The notes beneath the pieces were generated by a model. It saw only the letters and a program-made list of their open reading frames with translations, had not been told where the DNA came from and did no database searches. Of a stretch of DNA of 49,036 nucleotides, positions 23,472 through 31,746 are shown piece after piece (the first letter of the stretch is position 1; each line of letters opens with the position of its first letter). Origin of the DNA: JAICJJ01 sp039809985 (GTDB lineage Bacteria > Chloroflexota > Chloroflexia > Thermomicrobiales > UBA6265); assembly GCA_039809985.1 (NCBI GenBank), contig JBDHWC010000007.1:1-49036 (forward strand), written 5' to 3'. A program made the translations under genes and the position numbers.

Positions 23472-24365
23472 GTGGCGTCCGATGCGTTGGCGGTCAGCGT
23501 CGACGGGTTGGCGGATGACACGCCGTCGTCCGCCTCGATGTTCTGGTGGCGGATGCGCCGCAACCCGAAGGCGGTGATCGGCGGCACGGTGGTGGTCGTC
23601 CTCCTCTTCGTCGCGGTCTTCGCCAACCTGCTCGCGCCGCGCGACCCGACCGTCGGCGAACTGGCCGACAGTCTCCACCCGCCCGGCAACGGCTACGTGC
23701 TGGGCGCGGACAAGAGCGGCCGCGACGTGCTCAGCCGGCTGATCCACGGCACCCGGACGGCGATGTTCGGGGCGCTCCTCGTCGTCCTCGTCTCGGAGGT
23801 GGTCGGGGTGCCGCTCGGCGTCTGGGCCGCCTACCGGGGCGGCTGGGTCGACGAGGCGGTGACCCGGGTCTGGGACATGCTGCTCGCCTTCCCGCCGCTG
23901 CTGCTGGCGTTCGCGGTGGTCGCCGCGTTCGGGCCGGGGCTGACCAAGTCGGCGCTGGCGCTCGGCGTCCTCTACGTGCCGTTCATCGCCCGCGTGGCCC
24001 GCAGCGTGACGCTGGTCCAGAAGGAGATGACCTACACCGAGGCGGCGCGGGCCATGGGCTACCCGAGCCGGCGGATCGTCTTCCGCCACATCCTGCCGAA
24101 CTGCCTCTCGCCGGTGATCGTCGTCTCGTCGCTCGACTTCGCCTACGCGATGCTCGACCTCGCCGCGCTCTCGTTCCTCGGGCTGGGGGTGCAGCCCCCC
24201 ACCCCCGACTGGGGGACGATGCTGGCCGAAGGCCAGCAAGTGCTGCTCACCTCGCCGTGGGTCGCCCTCTCCTCCGGCTTCGCGATCGTGGTCGCCGTCC
24301 TCGGCTTCAACCTCCTCGGCGACGGCCTGCGCGACGTGCTCGACCCGCGGCAGGGACAGCAATGA
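23472..24365 (+). CDS. Peptide-type ABC transporter permease (DppC-like)
   Basis: This 297-residue partner permease starts at GTG 23472. It has the family's N-terminal cytoplasmic stretch W-W-R-M-R-R-N-P-K-A-V, the periplasmic loop with H-P-P-G and G-A-D-K-S-G-R-D-V-L-S-R, and the coupling motif Y-T-E-A-A-R-A-M-G. The stop overlaps the ATPase start as ATGA. Confidence 0.93.
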   Translation: MASDALAVSVDGLADDTPSSASMFWWRMRRNPKAVIGGTVVVVLLFVAVFANLLAPRDPTVGELADSLHPPGNGYVLGADKSGRDVLSRLIHGTRTAMFGALLVVLVSEVVGVPLGVWAAYRGGWVDEAVTRVWDMLLAFPPLLLAFAVVAAFGPGLTKSALALGVLYVPFIARVARSVTLVQKEMTYTEAARAMGYPSRRIVFRHILPNCLSPVIVVSSLDFAYAMLDLAALSFLGLGVQPPTPDWGTMLAEGQQVLLTSPWVALSSGFAIVVAVLGFNLLGDGLRDVLDPRQGQQ

Positions 24366-25399
24366 ACGGATCCGCGGCCGACTCGTTGCTCCGGATCGAC
24401 GACCTCCGGATCTGGTTCAAGACGCGCACCGGCGACGTGCGCGCGGTCGACGGCGTGACGCTCGACATCCGGCCGGGCGAGGTCGTCGGCCTCGTCGGCG
24501 AGTCTGGCTCAGGCAAGAGCGTCACCGCCCGCTCGGTGATCCGGCTGGTGCCGATGCCGCCGGGGCGGCTGGTCGGCGGCACCGTCCGCTTCGACGGGCG
24601 CGACCTCTACGCCCTGAGCGAGAAGGAGATGCAGGCGCTGCGCGGCGGCCGGATCGCGATGATCTTCCAGGACCCGATGACCTTCCTGAACCCGCTCTAC
24701 ACTGCCGGCGACCAAGTGGCGGAGGCGATCCGCCGGCACCAGGGGCTGGACCGGGCTGCGGCGCGGGCAAAGGTGGTCGACCTGTTCCGGACGGTCGGCA
24801 TCCCGAACCCCGAGGCGCGCTACGACGCCTACCCGCACCAGTTGTCGGGGGGCCTCCGGCAGCGGGTGATGATCGCGATGGCGCTCTCGTCCGAGCCGGC
24901 GCTGCTGATCGCCGACGAGCCGACGACGGCGCTCGACGTGACGATCCAAGCCCAGATTCTGGCCCTGCTGCGCGAGTTGCAGCGGTCCACCGGCATGAGC
25001 GTGCTGCTGATCACCCACGACCTCGGGGTGGTTGCCGAGATGTGCGACCGGGTGGCGGTGATGTACGCCGGGCAGATCGTGGAGCAGGCTCCGGTCGACG
25101 TCCTCTTCCGGGAACCGCAGCACCCCTACACGGTCGGTCTGATGAACGCGATCCCGCGGGCCGACGCCGCCGACGTCGCCCCGAAGCCGATCGACGGTTC
25201 GCCGCCCGACATGGCGCGACCACCCGCCGGCTGCCGCTTCCATCCCCGCTGCCCGTACGCGGAGGCGGTCTGCCGCGAGTCGATGCCGGACCTGCGGGTC
25301 GTCGGGCCCGACCACGTCGCTGCCTGCCATTTCGCGGGGGTGAAGCCGTTCGGGCTCGACGTCGTGGCCGACGCGCCGGCGGAGGCGGCACGGTCGTGA
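24362..25399 (+). CDS. Peptide-type ABC transporter ATPase (DppD/OppD-like)
   Basis: The 345-residue ATPase has Walker A G-E-S-G-S-G-K-S (46-53), signature L-S-G-G-L-R-Q-R and Walker B L-L-I-A-D-E-P-T. The C-terminal oligopeptide-ABC extension has Cys residues in C-R-F-H-P-R-C-P-Y-A-E-A-V-C plus a final A-A-C-H-F. Four such cysteines are known to hold a [4Fe-4S] cluster in OppD-type proteins. It overlaps the next ATPase by GTGA. Confidence 0.93.
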   Translation: MNGSAADSLLRIDDLRIWFKTRTGDVRAVDGVTLDIRPGEVVGLVGESGSGKSVTARSVIRLVPMPPGRLVGGTVRFDGRDLYALSEKEMQALRGGRIAMIFQDPMTFLNPLYTAGDQVAEAIRRHQGLDRAAARAKVVDLFRTVGIPNPEARYDAYPHQLSGGLRQRVMIAMALSSEPALLIADEPTTALDVTIQAQILALLRELQRSTGMSVLLITHDLGVVAEMCDRVAVMYAGQIVEQAPVDVLFREPQHPYTVGLMNAIPRADAADVAPKPIDGSPPDMARPPAGCRFHPRCPYAEAVCRESMPDLRVVGPDHVAACHFAGVKPFGLDVVADAPAEAARS

Positions 25400-26436
25400 G
25401 CGACGCCACGGGCGGCAACGGGGCCGGAACGCCGTTGCTCGAGGTGCGCGGCCTCGTCAAACACTACCCGCTGAAGCGCGGCCCCGTCGACCGGTTGCGC
25501 GGCGTGCCAGCGAAGGCGGTGCGGGCGGTGGACGGCGTCGACTTCGCGATCGAGCGAGGGCAGACGCTGGCACTGGTCGGCGAGAGCGGCTGCGGCAAGA
25601 CGACGACCGGTCGCTGCGTGCTCTTCCTGCAGCTGCCGACGGCGGGGGAGGTGCTGGTCGAAGGCGAACGGCTCGACCCCCGCGACGAGTCGCGGCTTCG
25701 GGAGCGGCGGCGCGACTTGCAGATCGTCTTCCAGGACCCGAACTCGTCTCTCAACCCGCGGATGACAATCGGCCAGACGCTGGCCGAGGCGCTGGCGTTC
25801 CACGGCATCGCGGCCGGCGGCGGACGGGCGGCGCAGGTGGCCGACCTGCTGGAGACCGTCGGCCTGAGCGGGCGGCAGGCCAACCGCTACCCGAACGAGC
25901 TTTCCGGTGGCCAGCGGCAGCGGGTCGGCATCGCGCGGGCGCTGGCGGTCAACCCGTCGCTGATCGTGGCCGACGAGCCGGTCAGCGCGCTCGACGTCTC
26001 GGTCCAGGCCCAGATCCTCCAGCTGCTGAGTCGGCTGCGGTCGGAGCGGGGGCTGTCGTACCTGTTCATCAGCCACGACCTCGGGGTGGTGCGCCACATC
26101 TCCGACGCGGTGGCGGTGATGTACCTCGGGCTGATCGTCGAGCGGGCGGCGACCGCCCGACTCTTCGCCAATCCGCTCCACCCGTACACTCAGGCCCTGC
26201 TGGCCGCCGCGCCGGTGGCCGACCCACGCCAGCGGCGCGAGCGCGCGCTGCTGCAGGGCGACCCGCCGAGCCCCGTGACGCCGCCCTCCGGTTGCCGCTT
26301 CCGCACCCGCTGCCCGTACGCAACCGACCGCTGCGCGGCCGAGGTGCCCGCGCTGCGGGAGGTCGAGCCGGGGCACTTCGTCGCCTGCCACTACGCCGGC
26401 GAGGTCGGGACCGGCTCGGCGCAGCGACCGGGCTGA
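25396..26436 (+). CDS. Peptide-type ABC transporter ATPase (DppF/OppF-like)
   Basis: The 346-residue second ATPase starts at GTG 25396. It has Walker A G-E-S-G-C-G-K-T, the OppF-type F-Q-D-P-N-S-S-L-N-P-R, signature L-S-G-G-Q-R-Q-R and Walker B L-I-V-A-D-E-P-V. It has the same four-cysteine C-terminal pattern (C-R-F-R-T-R-C-P-Y, then D-R-C and V-A-C-H-Y). Together with the DppD-like partner it powers the importer. It ends the operon before a strong bidirectional hairpin. Confidence 0.93.
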   Translation: MSDATGGNGAGTPLLEVRGLVKHYPLKRGPVDRLRGVPAKAVRAVDGVDFAIERGQTLALVGESGCGKTTTGRCVLFLQLPTAGEVLVEGERLDPRDESRLRERRRDLQIVFQDPNSSLNPRMTIGQTLAEALAFHGIAAGGGRAAQVADLLETVGLSGRQANRYPNELSGGQRQRVGIARALAVNPSLIVADEPVSALDVSVQAQILQLLSRLRSERGLSYLFISHDLGVVRHISDAVAVMYLGLIVERAATARLFANPLHPYTQALLAAAPVADPRQRRERALLQGDPPSPVTPPSGCRFRTRCPYATDRCAAEVPALREVEPGHFVACHYAGEVGTGSAQRPG

Positions 26437-26472
26437 CGCCGGAGCCGGACCCACGAGCGTCGAGACGCAGGA

Positions 26473-26498
26473 CGGGGGAGGGCAACGACCCTCCCCCG
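26473..26498. terminator. Bidirectional terminator-like hairpin between convergent genes
   Basis: CGGGGGAGGG and CCCTCCCCCG form a perfect 10-bp stem with a 6-base loop. It lies between the OppF-like stop (26436) and the stop of the convergent hydrolase (26505). No T-run is present on either side. Confidence 0.7.
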
Positions 26499-26504
26499 CG
26501 CGGC

Positions 26505-27413
26505 TCAGGCTTGGGCGACGGCCTCCTCGACTTGGCCGAGGAAGGCGTCGAGGACCTCGATGTAGGCCTCCGGCTGCTCGGCGTGCGCCATGTGCGACGA
26601 CTCCTCGAAGACGACCCACTGCGCGCCGGGGATGCCGTGCGTCACGGTCTCGGCGATGCGCAGTGTCGCTTCGTCGAAGCGGCCGGAGGTGACGAGGGTC
26701 GGGATCGTGATCTCGCCGAGCCGGTCGCAGACGTCCCACGTCTTGAGGGTGCCGACGACGTGGAACTCCGAGGGCCCGTTCATCGTGTGGTAGACTTCGG
26801 GGTTGGCGGCCAGCTTGGCGAAGGAGCGCTGGACCGGCTCCGGCATCGGGTCGAGCCGGCAGACGTGCCGCTGGTAGAAGACCGACATCGCCGCCTCGTA
26901 CTCCGGGCTGTCGGTGGTGCCGGCGGCCTCGTGCGCGAGCAGCGTCCGCTGCACCTCGGGCGGGAGTTCCTCGCGCAGGCGGTTCGCCTCCTCCAGCCAG
27001 AGTGCCATGCTGCAGGGCGAGCTGGCGATGGTCAGGCTGACGATGCCCTGCGGCTGGGTGAGGGCGTACTCCATGCCGAGCATGCCGCCCCACGACTGGC
27101 CGAGCAGGTGCGTGCGCTCAAGCCCGAGCGCCTGCCGCACGACGTCGACCTCCTCGACGTAGAGACCGACCGTCCAGAGTTCGGGCCGCGACTCGGGGAT
27201 GCTCGAGTTGGCGCAGCCGAGCTGGTCGTAGAAGATGACCCGCCGCCCGGTCGCCGTCAGCGCGGCGAGCGCCTCGAGGTAGTCGTGGGCGGCACCGGGG
27301 CCGCCGTGGAGGCAGAGGAGCGGGAACTTGCCCGGCGCGTCCTCCTCGCCCCAGACTTGGTACCACGTCTCGTAGCCCTTGAACGGGATGCGTCCCTCGC
27401 TCGTCGGTTGCAT
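26505..27413 (-). CDS. Proline iminopeptidase-family alpha/beta hydrolase (copy 2)
   Basis: This 302-residue enzyme is a paralogue of the hydrolase at 21613, with L-C-L-H-G-G-P-G, L-L-G-Q-S-W-G-G, the acid in S-G-R-F-D-E-A and the histidine in S-S-H-M-A-H. Shared blocks between the copies include V-R-Q-A-L-G-L-(G/E)-R and C-R-L-D-P. It is convergent with the peptide-transport operon. It has ATG 27413 with a weak G-rich ribosome site. Likely a cytosolic aminopeptidase or amidase. A weak TTGCCC/TACCGT promoter pair (27502-27474) lies upstream. Confidence 0.88.
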   Translation of the reverse strand: MQPTSEGRIPFKGYETWYQVWGEEDAPGKFPLLCLHGGPGAAHDYLEALAALTATGRRVIFYDQLGCANSSIPESRPELWTVGLYVEEVDVVRQALGLERTHLLGQSWGGMLGMEYALTQPQGIVSLTIASSPCSMALWLEEANRLREELPPEVQRTLLAHEAAGTTDSPEYEAAMSVFYQRHVCRLDPMPEPVQRSFAKLAANPEVYHTMNGPSEFHVVGTLKTWDVCDRLGEITIPTLVTSGRFDEATLRIAETVTHGIPGAQWVVFEESSHMAHAEQPEAYIEVLDAFLGQVEEAVAQA

Positions 27414-27520
27414 GCGGTTGGCTGCCCCTCAATGGTGACCCGCGTGGTCGCGGCCACGTTCGCGACCGCGGCGACGGTACACGCGGCGGCGTTTCCGGGC
27501 AAGGTGGCCCCGGGCTTGGC

Positions 27521-27542
27521 CCCCGACCGGAGTCGGTCGGGG
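27521..27542. terminator. Hairpin downstream of the LamG gene (distal)
   Basis: CCCCGACCG and CGGTCGGGG form a 9-bp perfect stem with loop GAGT. It is the second of two hairpins in the 204-base gap between the LamG gene (minus) and the copy 2 hydrolase gene. Confidence 0.5.
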
Positions 27543-27558
27543 ACGGGCGTCGCATGGA

Positions 27559-27593
27559 ACGACGCGGGGAGGGCAGCGCCCTCCCCGCGTCGT
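27559..27593. terminator. Strong hairpin just downstream of the LamG gene
   Basis: ACGACGCGGGGAGGGC and GCCCTCCCCGCGTCGT form a perfect 16-bp stem with an AGC loop. It begins 25 bases after the LamG stop on the minus strand. It shares the core GGGGAGGGC with other hairpins in this window. It lacks a T-run. Confidence 0.75.
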
Positions 27594-27617
27594 CACGGCG
27601 TCCGCTCGGGCTGAGGG

Positions 27618-28820
27618 CTACGGTGCCTTGAGGTACTCGCGGGCAACCCAGCCGACGGTGCCGTTGACCGAGACGGAGACGTAGTCGCCGACGCTGTCGC
27701 CGAGGAGGTCGACCGTGGTGCCGGCCGGCAACAGGTCGAGGACGTCGGCGTCCTGCGACGGGCCGGCCCGCAGGTTCAGCTCGTCGGTCGTCACCGCCTG
27801 CGTGGCCGGAGCTGCCGCCTGCTGGCCGGCGTTCTGGTCCGGGACGGGGGTCTTCTCGACCACCTCACCGGCGGGCGGCGTCGCCTCGGCGACGGCGGGC
27901 GCGCCGTTGGCGGCTGGGGTCTGCGCGGCGTTGGCGGCTGGGGCGACCGTGCCGACCACGATGGCGCTGTCGACGGCGAGGTCGGGGGTCGCGGCGGGCG
28001 CGGCGACGGTCACCCCGGCCGGGACCGGCAGCGGCTCGCCCGGCTGCAGCCCGGAGCCGGTGACATACAGACTGGCGATCTCCTCCGGCGCGAGGGCGCG
28101 GTTGAAGATCGCGACCTCGTCCAGCAGCCCAGCGAACGGGGAGGTACCGTCCGACCGTGCGCCGAGGCGGAGCGGGAAGTCGGTGTCGAGCAACTCGACC
28201 GAGGCGTTGTTCTCGGCCACCTTCGAGCCGTCGACGTAGAAGCGGAGGGTGCCGCCGTCGAACGTGGCGGTGACGAAGGAGGGGCGGTCGTTCGGCAGCG
28301 GGTCGGGGGTGGTCAGGACGTCCGGCTTGCCGTCGCGCCATCGCTCGATGCCGACCAGACCGCTGTCGGCGTTCTCGTAGATCAGGAAGCCTTGGCGGCC
28401 GGCGTCGTTCGCGCCTTCCTTCGAGATGAAGCGGGGGTAGGGGGCGGTCTGCTGCCCCGGGAACACCCAGAACGAGATGGTGAACGGGGCGCGCCCAGGG
28501 AAGTCGAGGACATCGCCGGCGTCGACAGACTGTCCGTCGGCACCGGTGAACACCGCCGACGCGTCGGTGTCGGTTGGCAGCAGGGAGGGCCCGAGCCGGT
28601 TGGCGTCCTCCGGCCAGTCGGCGTCGTGCTGGTCCGGCGAACGGTCGACCGCCTTGCCGGTCGGCTCGTCGAGGCGCCAGAAGGCGGTGAGGCCGGGCGT
28701 CTTGGCGACGAGGTCGGCCCAGGAGGAGCCTTCGGCGGCCGGGGTCTGGGCCGTGGCCGCGAACGGGGCCGCCAGCCCGAGCGAGAGGAGAAGCGCCAGC
28801 AGCAGCGCCGGACGTCGCAT
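27618..28820 (-). CDS. Secreted LamG/concanavalin-like and SH3b domain protein
   Basis: The 400-residue protein has a classic signal peptide (M-R-R-P-A-L-L-L-A-L-L-L) cut near A-T-A-Q, then T-P-A-A-E-G. A LamG/concanavalin-fold domain spans about 35-225 (W-R-L-D-E-P, F-T-I-S-F-W-V-F-P, L-L-D-E-V-A-I-F-N-R-A-L). An Ala/Pro-rich linker follows. A C-terminal bacterial SH3 domain starts at L-N-L-R-A-G-P-S and ends W-V-A-R-E-Y-L. LamG and SH3b modules bind glycans, peptidoglycan or proteins, so a cell-surface adhesion role is likely. ATG 28820 has GGAG upstream and gives the signal peptide at once; an earlier start would bury it. Confidence 0.87.
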   Translation of the reverse strand: MRRPALLLALLLSLGLAAPFAATAQTPAAEGSSWADLVAKTPGLTAFWRLDEPTGKAVDRSPDQHDADWPEDANRLGPSLLPTDTDASAVFTGADGQSVDAGDVLDFPGRAPFTISFWVFPGQQTAPYPRFISKEGANDAGRQGFLIYENADSGLVGIERWRDGKPDVLTTPDPLPNDRPSFVTATFDGGTLRFYVDGSKVAENNASVELLDTDFPLRLGARSDGTSPFAGLLDEVAIFNRALAPEEIASLYVTGSGLQPGEPLPVPAGVTVAAPAATPDLAVDSAIVVGTVAPAANAAQTPAANGAPAVAEATPPAGEVVEKTPVPDQNAGQQAAAPATQAVTTDELNLRAGPSQDADVLDLLPAGTTVDLLGDSVGDYVSVSVNGTVGWVAREYLKAP

Positions 28821-29299
28821 CCGATTCGTCTCCGTCGGCGAGGCAGCGGACCGGCGTCCGGCGCCCGACTGATCGTTCACCGGCCAATGGTAGCGGGTTT
28901 GGGGCGGTGGTGTCCGTTCAGCGGCGACGAGCATGGCGATGCCGGCGTGGCACGAGAGCCCAACGGAAGCCGAGGGACAGGCCTCGTCGGCTGAGGGCCG
29001 AAGTGGGTAGACAGGGGGGGACGGCGTTCGGGCGACGGTGCGCCGAACAGGCCGACGCCCCGGTCGAAGCCGGGGCGCCGCGGGATGGGTGGTCCGGTTT
29101 CACGGACCGGATCGCCGACCGGGAGGGAAGGGGAACCGATCGTCGACATCCCCATGGTAGGGCGAATTGACCGGGTGACACCGGTACCATCGGTCCCTCG
29201 CGACGGCACGTTGGTGCGTGATGGTCCGATCCGGCGGCGGTGGTAGGATGCGGACGCGTCCGGCGGTCCCGCCGGCACGGCAGGCACAGGATATCGCGC
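28821..29299. other. Divergent intergenic region without a gene
   Basis: This 479-base region separates the LamG gene from the MFS gene. Frames that remain open are arginine-rich shadows. A weak CGGACA/TACCAT pair with 18-base spacing lies at 28887-28916 on the minus strand. TTGACC at 29167-29172 on the plus strand has no partner at good spacing. I see nothing else. Confidence 0.55.
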
Positions 29300-30523
29300 A
29301 TGGCTTCCGTTGTCGCGCCCGGCTCGCTGCGCGCCCAGGTTCTCGCGAATCGACCGCTGCAGACCCTGATGCTCGGCCACTTCACGGTCGACATGTACGC
29401 GGGCATCCTGCCGGTGATGTACCCGTTGCTGCTGCACCGATTTGGCCTCGACCTCGCCACGCTCGGCCTGATCGCGCTCGCCTACAGCGGCGGCTCCTCC
29501 CTCTCGCAGCCGTTGTTCGGGCTGCTGGCCGACCGCAAGGGGACAACCCTGATCGGGATCGCCCTGGCCTGGACGGCCTGCTTCTTCGCCACCCTCGGCT
29601 TCGCGCCGACCTTTCCCCTGCTGCTGGCGCTGGCGGCGCTGGCCGGGCTCGGCTCCGGCGCGTACCACCCGATGGGGGCGGTGACCGCCAGCAGCGTGAT
29701 CGAGGAAGGGCGGCGAAACGCGGCGATGGCGCTCTACACCTCGGCCGGCACGTTCGGGGCCGCGCTGGGGCCGCTGGTCGGGGCGGCGATCTTCGCCCTG
29801 CTCGGTCTCTCGGGCTCTGCGCTGATGCTGGTGCCGGGCTTGGTCGCCGCGGGCCGACTGCTCGGGCAGATGCGAGGAGCGACATTCCCCCGGCTGCCGG
29901 GTCGGCCGCGCGGGACGCAGGTGACCGCGCCGCTGGCGACCGGGACATTGGCGGTGGTCGTCGGGGTGATGATGCTGCGGTCGTGGACGATCTTCGGCCT
30001 GCAGTCGTTCATCCCGACGTGGTACGCCTCGCTCGGCTACTCCGCCGCCTTCTACGCCTCGTTGGCGACGACCCTGGTCTTGGCCAACGCGGTCGGCGCG
30101 GTCGGCGCGGGCGCGCTCGCCGACCGGGTCGGGCGGAAGCAGGTGATCGTCGCCTCGGCCCTCTTCTCGGTGCCGGCGATCCTGGTCTTCGCCCAGTTCC
30201 CGGGCCCGGCGGGCTTCGCGACCGCGGCGGCGATCGGGCTGCTGGGGGCGTCGACCGCGCCGCTGCTCCTCGTGCTCGCCCAGCAGTTGATGGTCGGTCA
30301 GGCGGGTTTCGCCTCGGGACTGATCCTCGGTCTCGGCTTCGTCACCGGTGCGATCGGGATCCCGATCATGGGGGCGATTGCCGACCGGTACGGGTTGCAG
30401 AACGCGATTCGGGGACAGGCGATCGTGGCCCTCGCCTCGGCGATCGTGTCGCTCTGGCTGCCGAGCGAAAGGCGGATGCGAGAGGTCATCGCGCGGCAGC
30501 GGGCCGCGAACCCGGCGGGCTAG
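29300..30523 (+). CDS. MFS transporter, fosmidomycin-resistance (Fsr)-like
   Basis: The 407-residue protein has about twelve helices. The N terminus G-H-F-T-V-D-M-Y-A-G-I-L-P-V-M-Y and the following loops (G-L-L-A-D-R-K-G; A-Y-H-P-M-G-A-V-T-A) resemble the Fsr branch of MFS exporters. ATG 29300 gives the usual Fsr start; an in-frame ATG 60 bases earlier adds an arginine-rich stretch. It lies 29 bases before the PLP enzyme gene, so the two are probably cotranscribed. Substrate unknown. Confidence 0.83.
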   Translation: MASVVAPGSLRAQVLANRPLQTLMLGHFTVDMYAGILPVMYPLLLHRFGLDLATLGLIALAYSGGSSLSQPLFGLLADRKGTTLIGIALAWTACFFATLGFAPTFPLLLALAALAGLGSGAYHPMGAVTASSVIEEGRRNAAMALYTSAGTFGAALGPLVGAAIFALLGLSGSALMLVPGLVAAGRLLGQMRGATFPRLPGRPRGTQVTAPLATGTLAVVVGVMMLRSWTIFGLQSFIPTWYASLGYSAAFYASLATTLVLANAVGAVGAGALADRVGRKQVIVASALFSVPAILVFAQFPGPAGFATAAAIGLLGASTAPLLLVLAQQLMVGQAGFASGLILGLGFVTGAIGIPIMGAIADRYGLQNAIRGQAIVALASAIVSLWLPSERRMREVIARQRAANPAG

Positions 30524-30552
30524 GCCGCGGAGACGGAAGGAACGGGGACACG

Positions 30553-31686
30553 ATGGGCATCTACGAGGACCTCGGAGTGCGGCGGGTGGTCAACGCCAAC
30601 GCGCGCTGGACGGCGCTCGGCGGCTCCAAGATGCCGGCCCCGGTGCTGGCGGCGATGAACGAGGCGAGCGGCAGCTACGTCGACCTGCACGCCCTGCAGC
30701 AAGCGGTCGGCGAGCGGATCGCGGCGATGACCCGAAACGAGGGGGCCTACGTCACCACCGGGGCGGCGGCCGGGCTGGTGGTGTCCGTCCTCGCGGCGAT
30801 GAACCGGGGCGACTTGGCCGCGATCGCGCGTCGCCTGGAGGGGAAGTCGCCCGAGCGGGACGAGGTCGTCATCCAGCGGGCCCACCGGATCCCGTACGAC
30901 GCCGCGGTCGGGCTCACCGGCGGCAGGCTGGTCGAGGTCGGGAACGTGCTCCAGACGTTCGAGTGGGAGTTCGACGCGGCGATCACCGAGCGGACGGCGG
31001 CGGTCCTGTTCGTCGCCGGCCGACACTTGGCGCGCGGCGCGCTCGACCTGCCGACGGTGGTGCGGATCGCGCACGGGCGCGGCGTACCGGTGATCGTCGA
31101 CGGCGCGGCGCAGTTGCCGCCGGTCGAGAGCCTCTGGCACTACACGCGCGACCTCGGGGCCGACATGGCCGTCTTCAGCGGCGGCAAGGAACTGCGCGGG
31201 CCGCAGGCGAGCGGGTTCGTCGTCGGCAAGTCGCAGTGGATCGAGGCGTGCCGGGCCAACGGTGCGCCGCACCAGCGGCTGGCGCGGCCGATGAAGGCGG
31301 GCAAGGAGGAGATGATCGGCCTCCTGACGGCCATCGGGCTCTACCTCGGGGCCGACCACGCGGCGCGGGAACGGTTCTGGGAGGAGACCGTCGCCGGCTG
31401 GGTCGCGGCGGTCGACGGCCTGCCGGGAGTCCGGGCGTGGCGCGGCTTCCCGGACGAGGCTGGCCAGCCCGCGCCGCGGGCGTGGGTCGCCCTCGACCCG
31501 GCAGTCGCCGGGCTGACCGGGCGCGACCTGCACACGCGACTCTGGGAGGGCGAGCCGGCGGTCGCGGTCGCGCTCGAGAGCGAGGACGCGATCTCGCTCT
31601 CGCCGACCACGCTGGACGGCGAGGACCCGGCGATTGTGGCGGGGAGGCTGCGGGAGATCCTGGCGCGTCAGCACGTCGCGGTCTGA
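30553..31686 (+). CDS. SelA/DgaE-like PLP-dependent enzyme
   Basis: The 377-residue fold-type I PLP enzyme has the SelA-like start Y-E-D-L-G-V-R-R-V-V-N-A-N and the Schiff-base lysine in F-S-G-G-K-E-L-R-G-P-Q-A-S-G. PLP contact D-G-A-A-Q-L-P-P precedes it. Without a selC tRNA or SelB nearby, the D-glucosaminate-6-phosphate ammonia-lyase (DgaE) type is more likely than selenocysteine synthesis. The ATG at 30553 follows GGAAGG. The stop is 60 bases from the convergent fabF stop with no clear hairpin between. Confidence 0.8.
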   Translation: MGIYEDLGVRRVVNANARWTALGGSKMPAPVLAAMNEASGSYVDLHALQQAVGERIAAMTRNEGAYVTTGAAAGLVVSVLAAMNRGDLAAIARRLEGKSPERDEVVIQRAHRIPYDAAVGLTGGRLVEVGNVLQTFEWEFDAAITERTAAVLFVAGRHLARGALDLPTVVRIAHGRGVPVIVDGAAQLPPVESLWHYTRDLGADMAVFSGGKELRGPQASGFVVGKSQWIEACRANGAPHQRLARPMKAGKEEMIGLLTAIGLYLGADHAARERFWEETVAGWVAAVDGLPGVRAWRGFPDEAGQPAPRAWVALDPAVAGLTGRDLHTRLWEGEPAVAVALESEDAISLSPTTLDGEDPAIVAGRLREILARQHVAV

Positions 31687-31746
31687 CGCCGCGAACGTCG
31701 CGGGCTGGGCACGGGACGGCGCGGCCTGCCCCTTCCCGCATCCGCC

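Noticed and set aside
28877..29668. Open frames between the LamG and MFS genes as an extra gene
   Set aside because: They lack a ribosome site, are Arg/Gly/Gln-rich and overlap the Fsr-like gene on the other strand.
30553..31686. Reading the PLP enzyme as selenocysteine synthase (SelA) of a selenoprotein system
   Set aside because: No selB, selD, selenocysteine tRNA or in-frame TGA gene was seen nearby; the DgaE-like branch fits better.
31687..31746. Terminator between the convergent PLP enzyme and fabF genes
   Set aside because: No stem longer than a few pairs could be drawn in these 60 bases.
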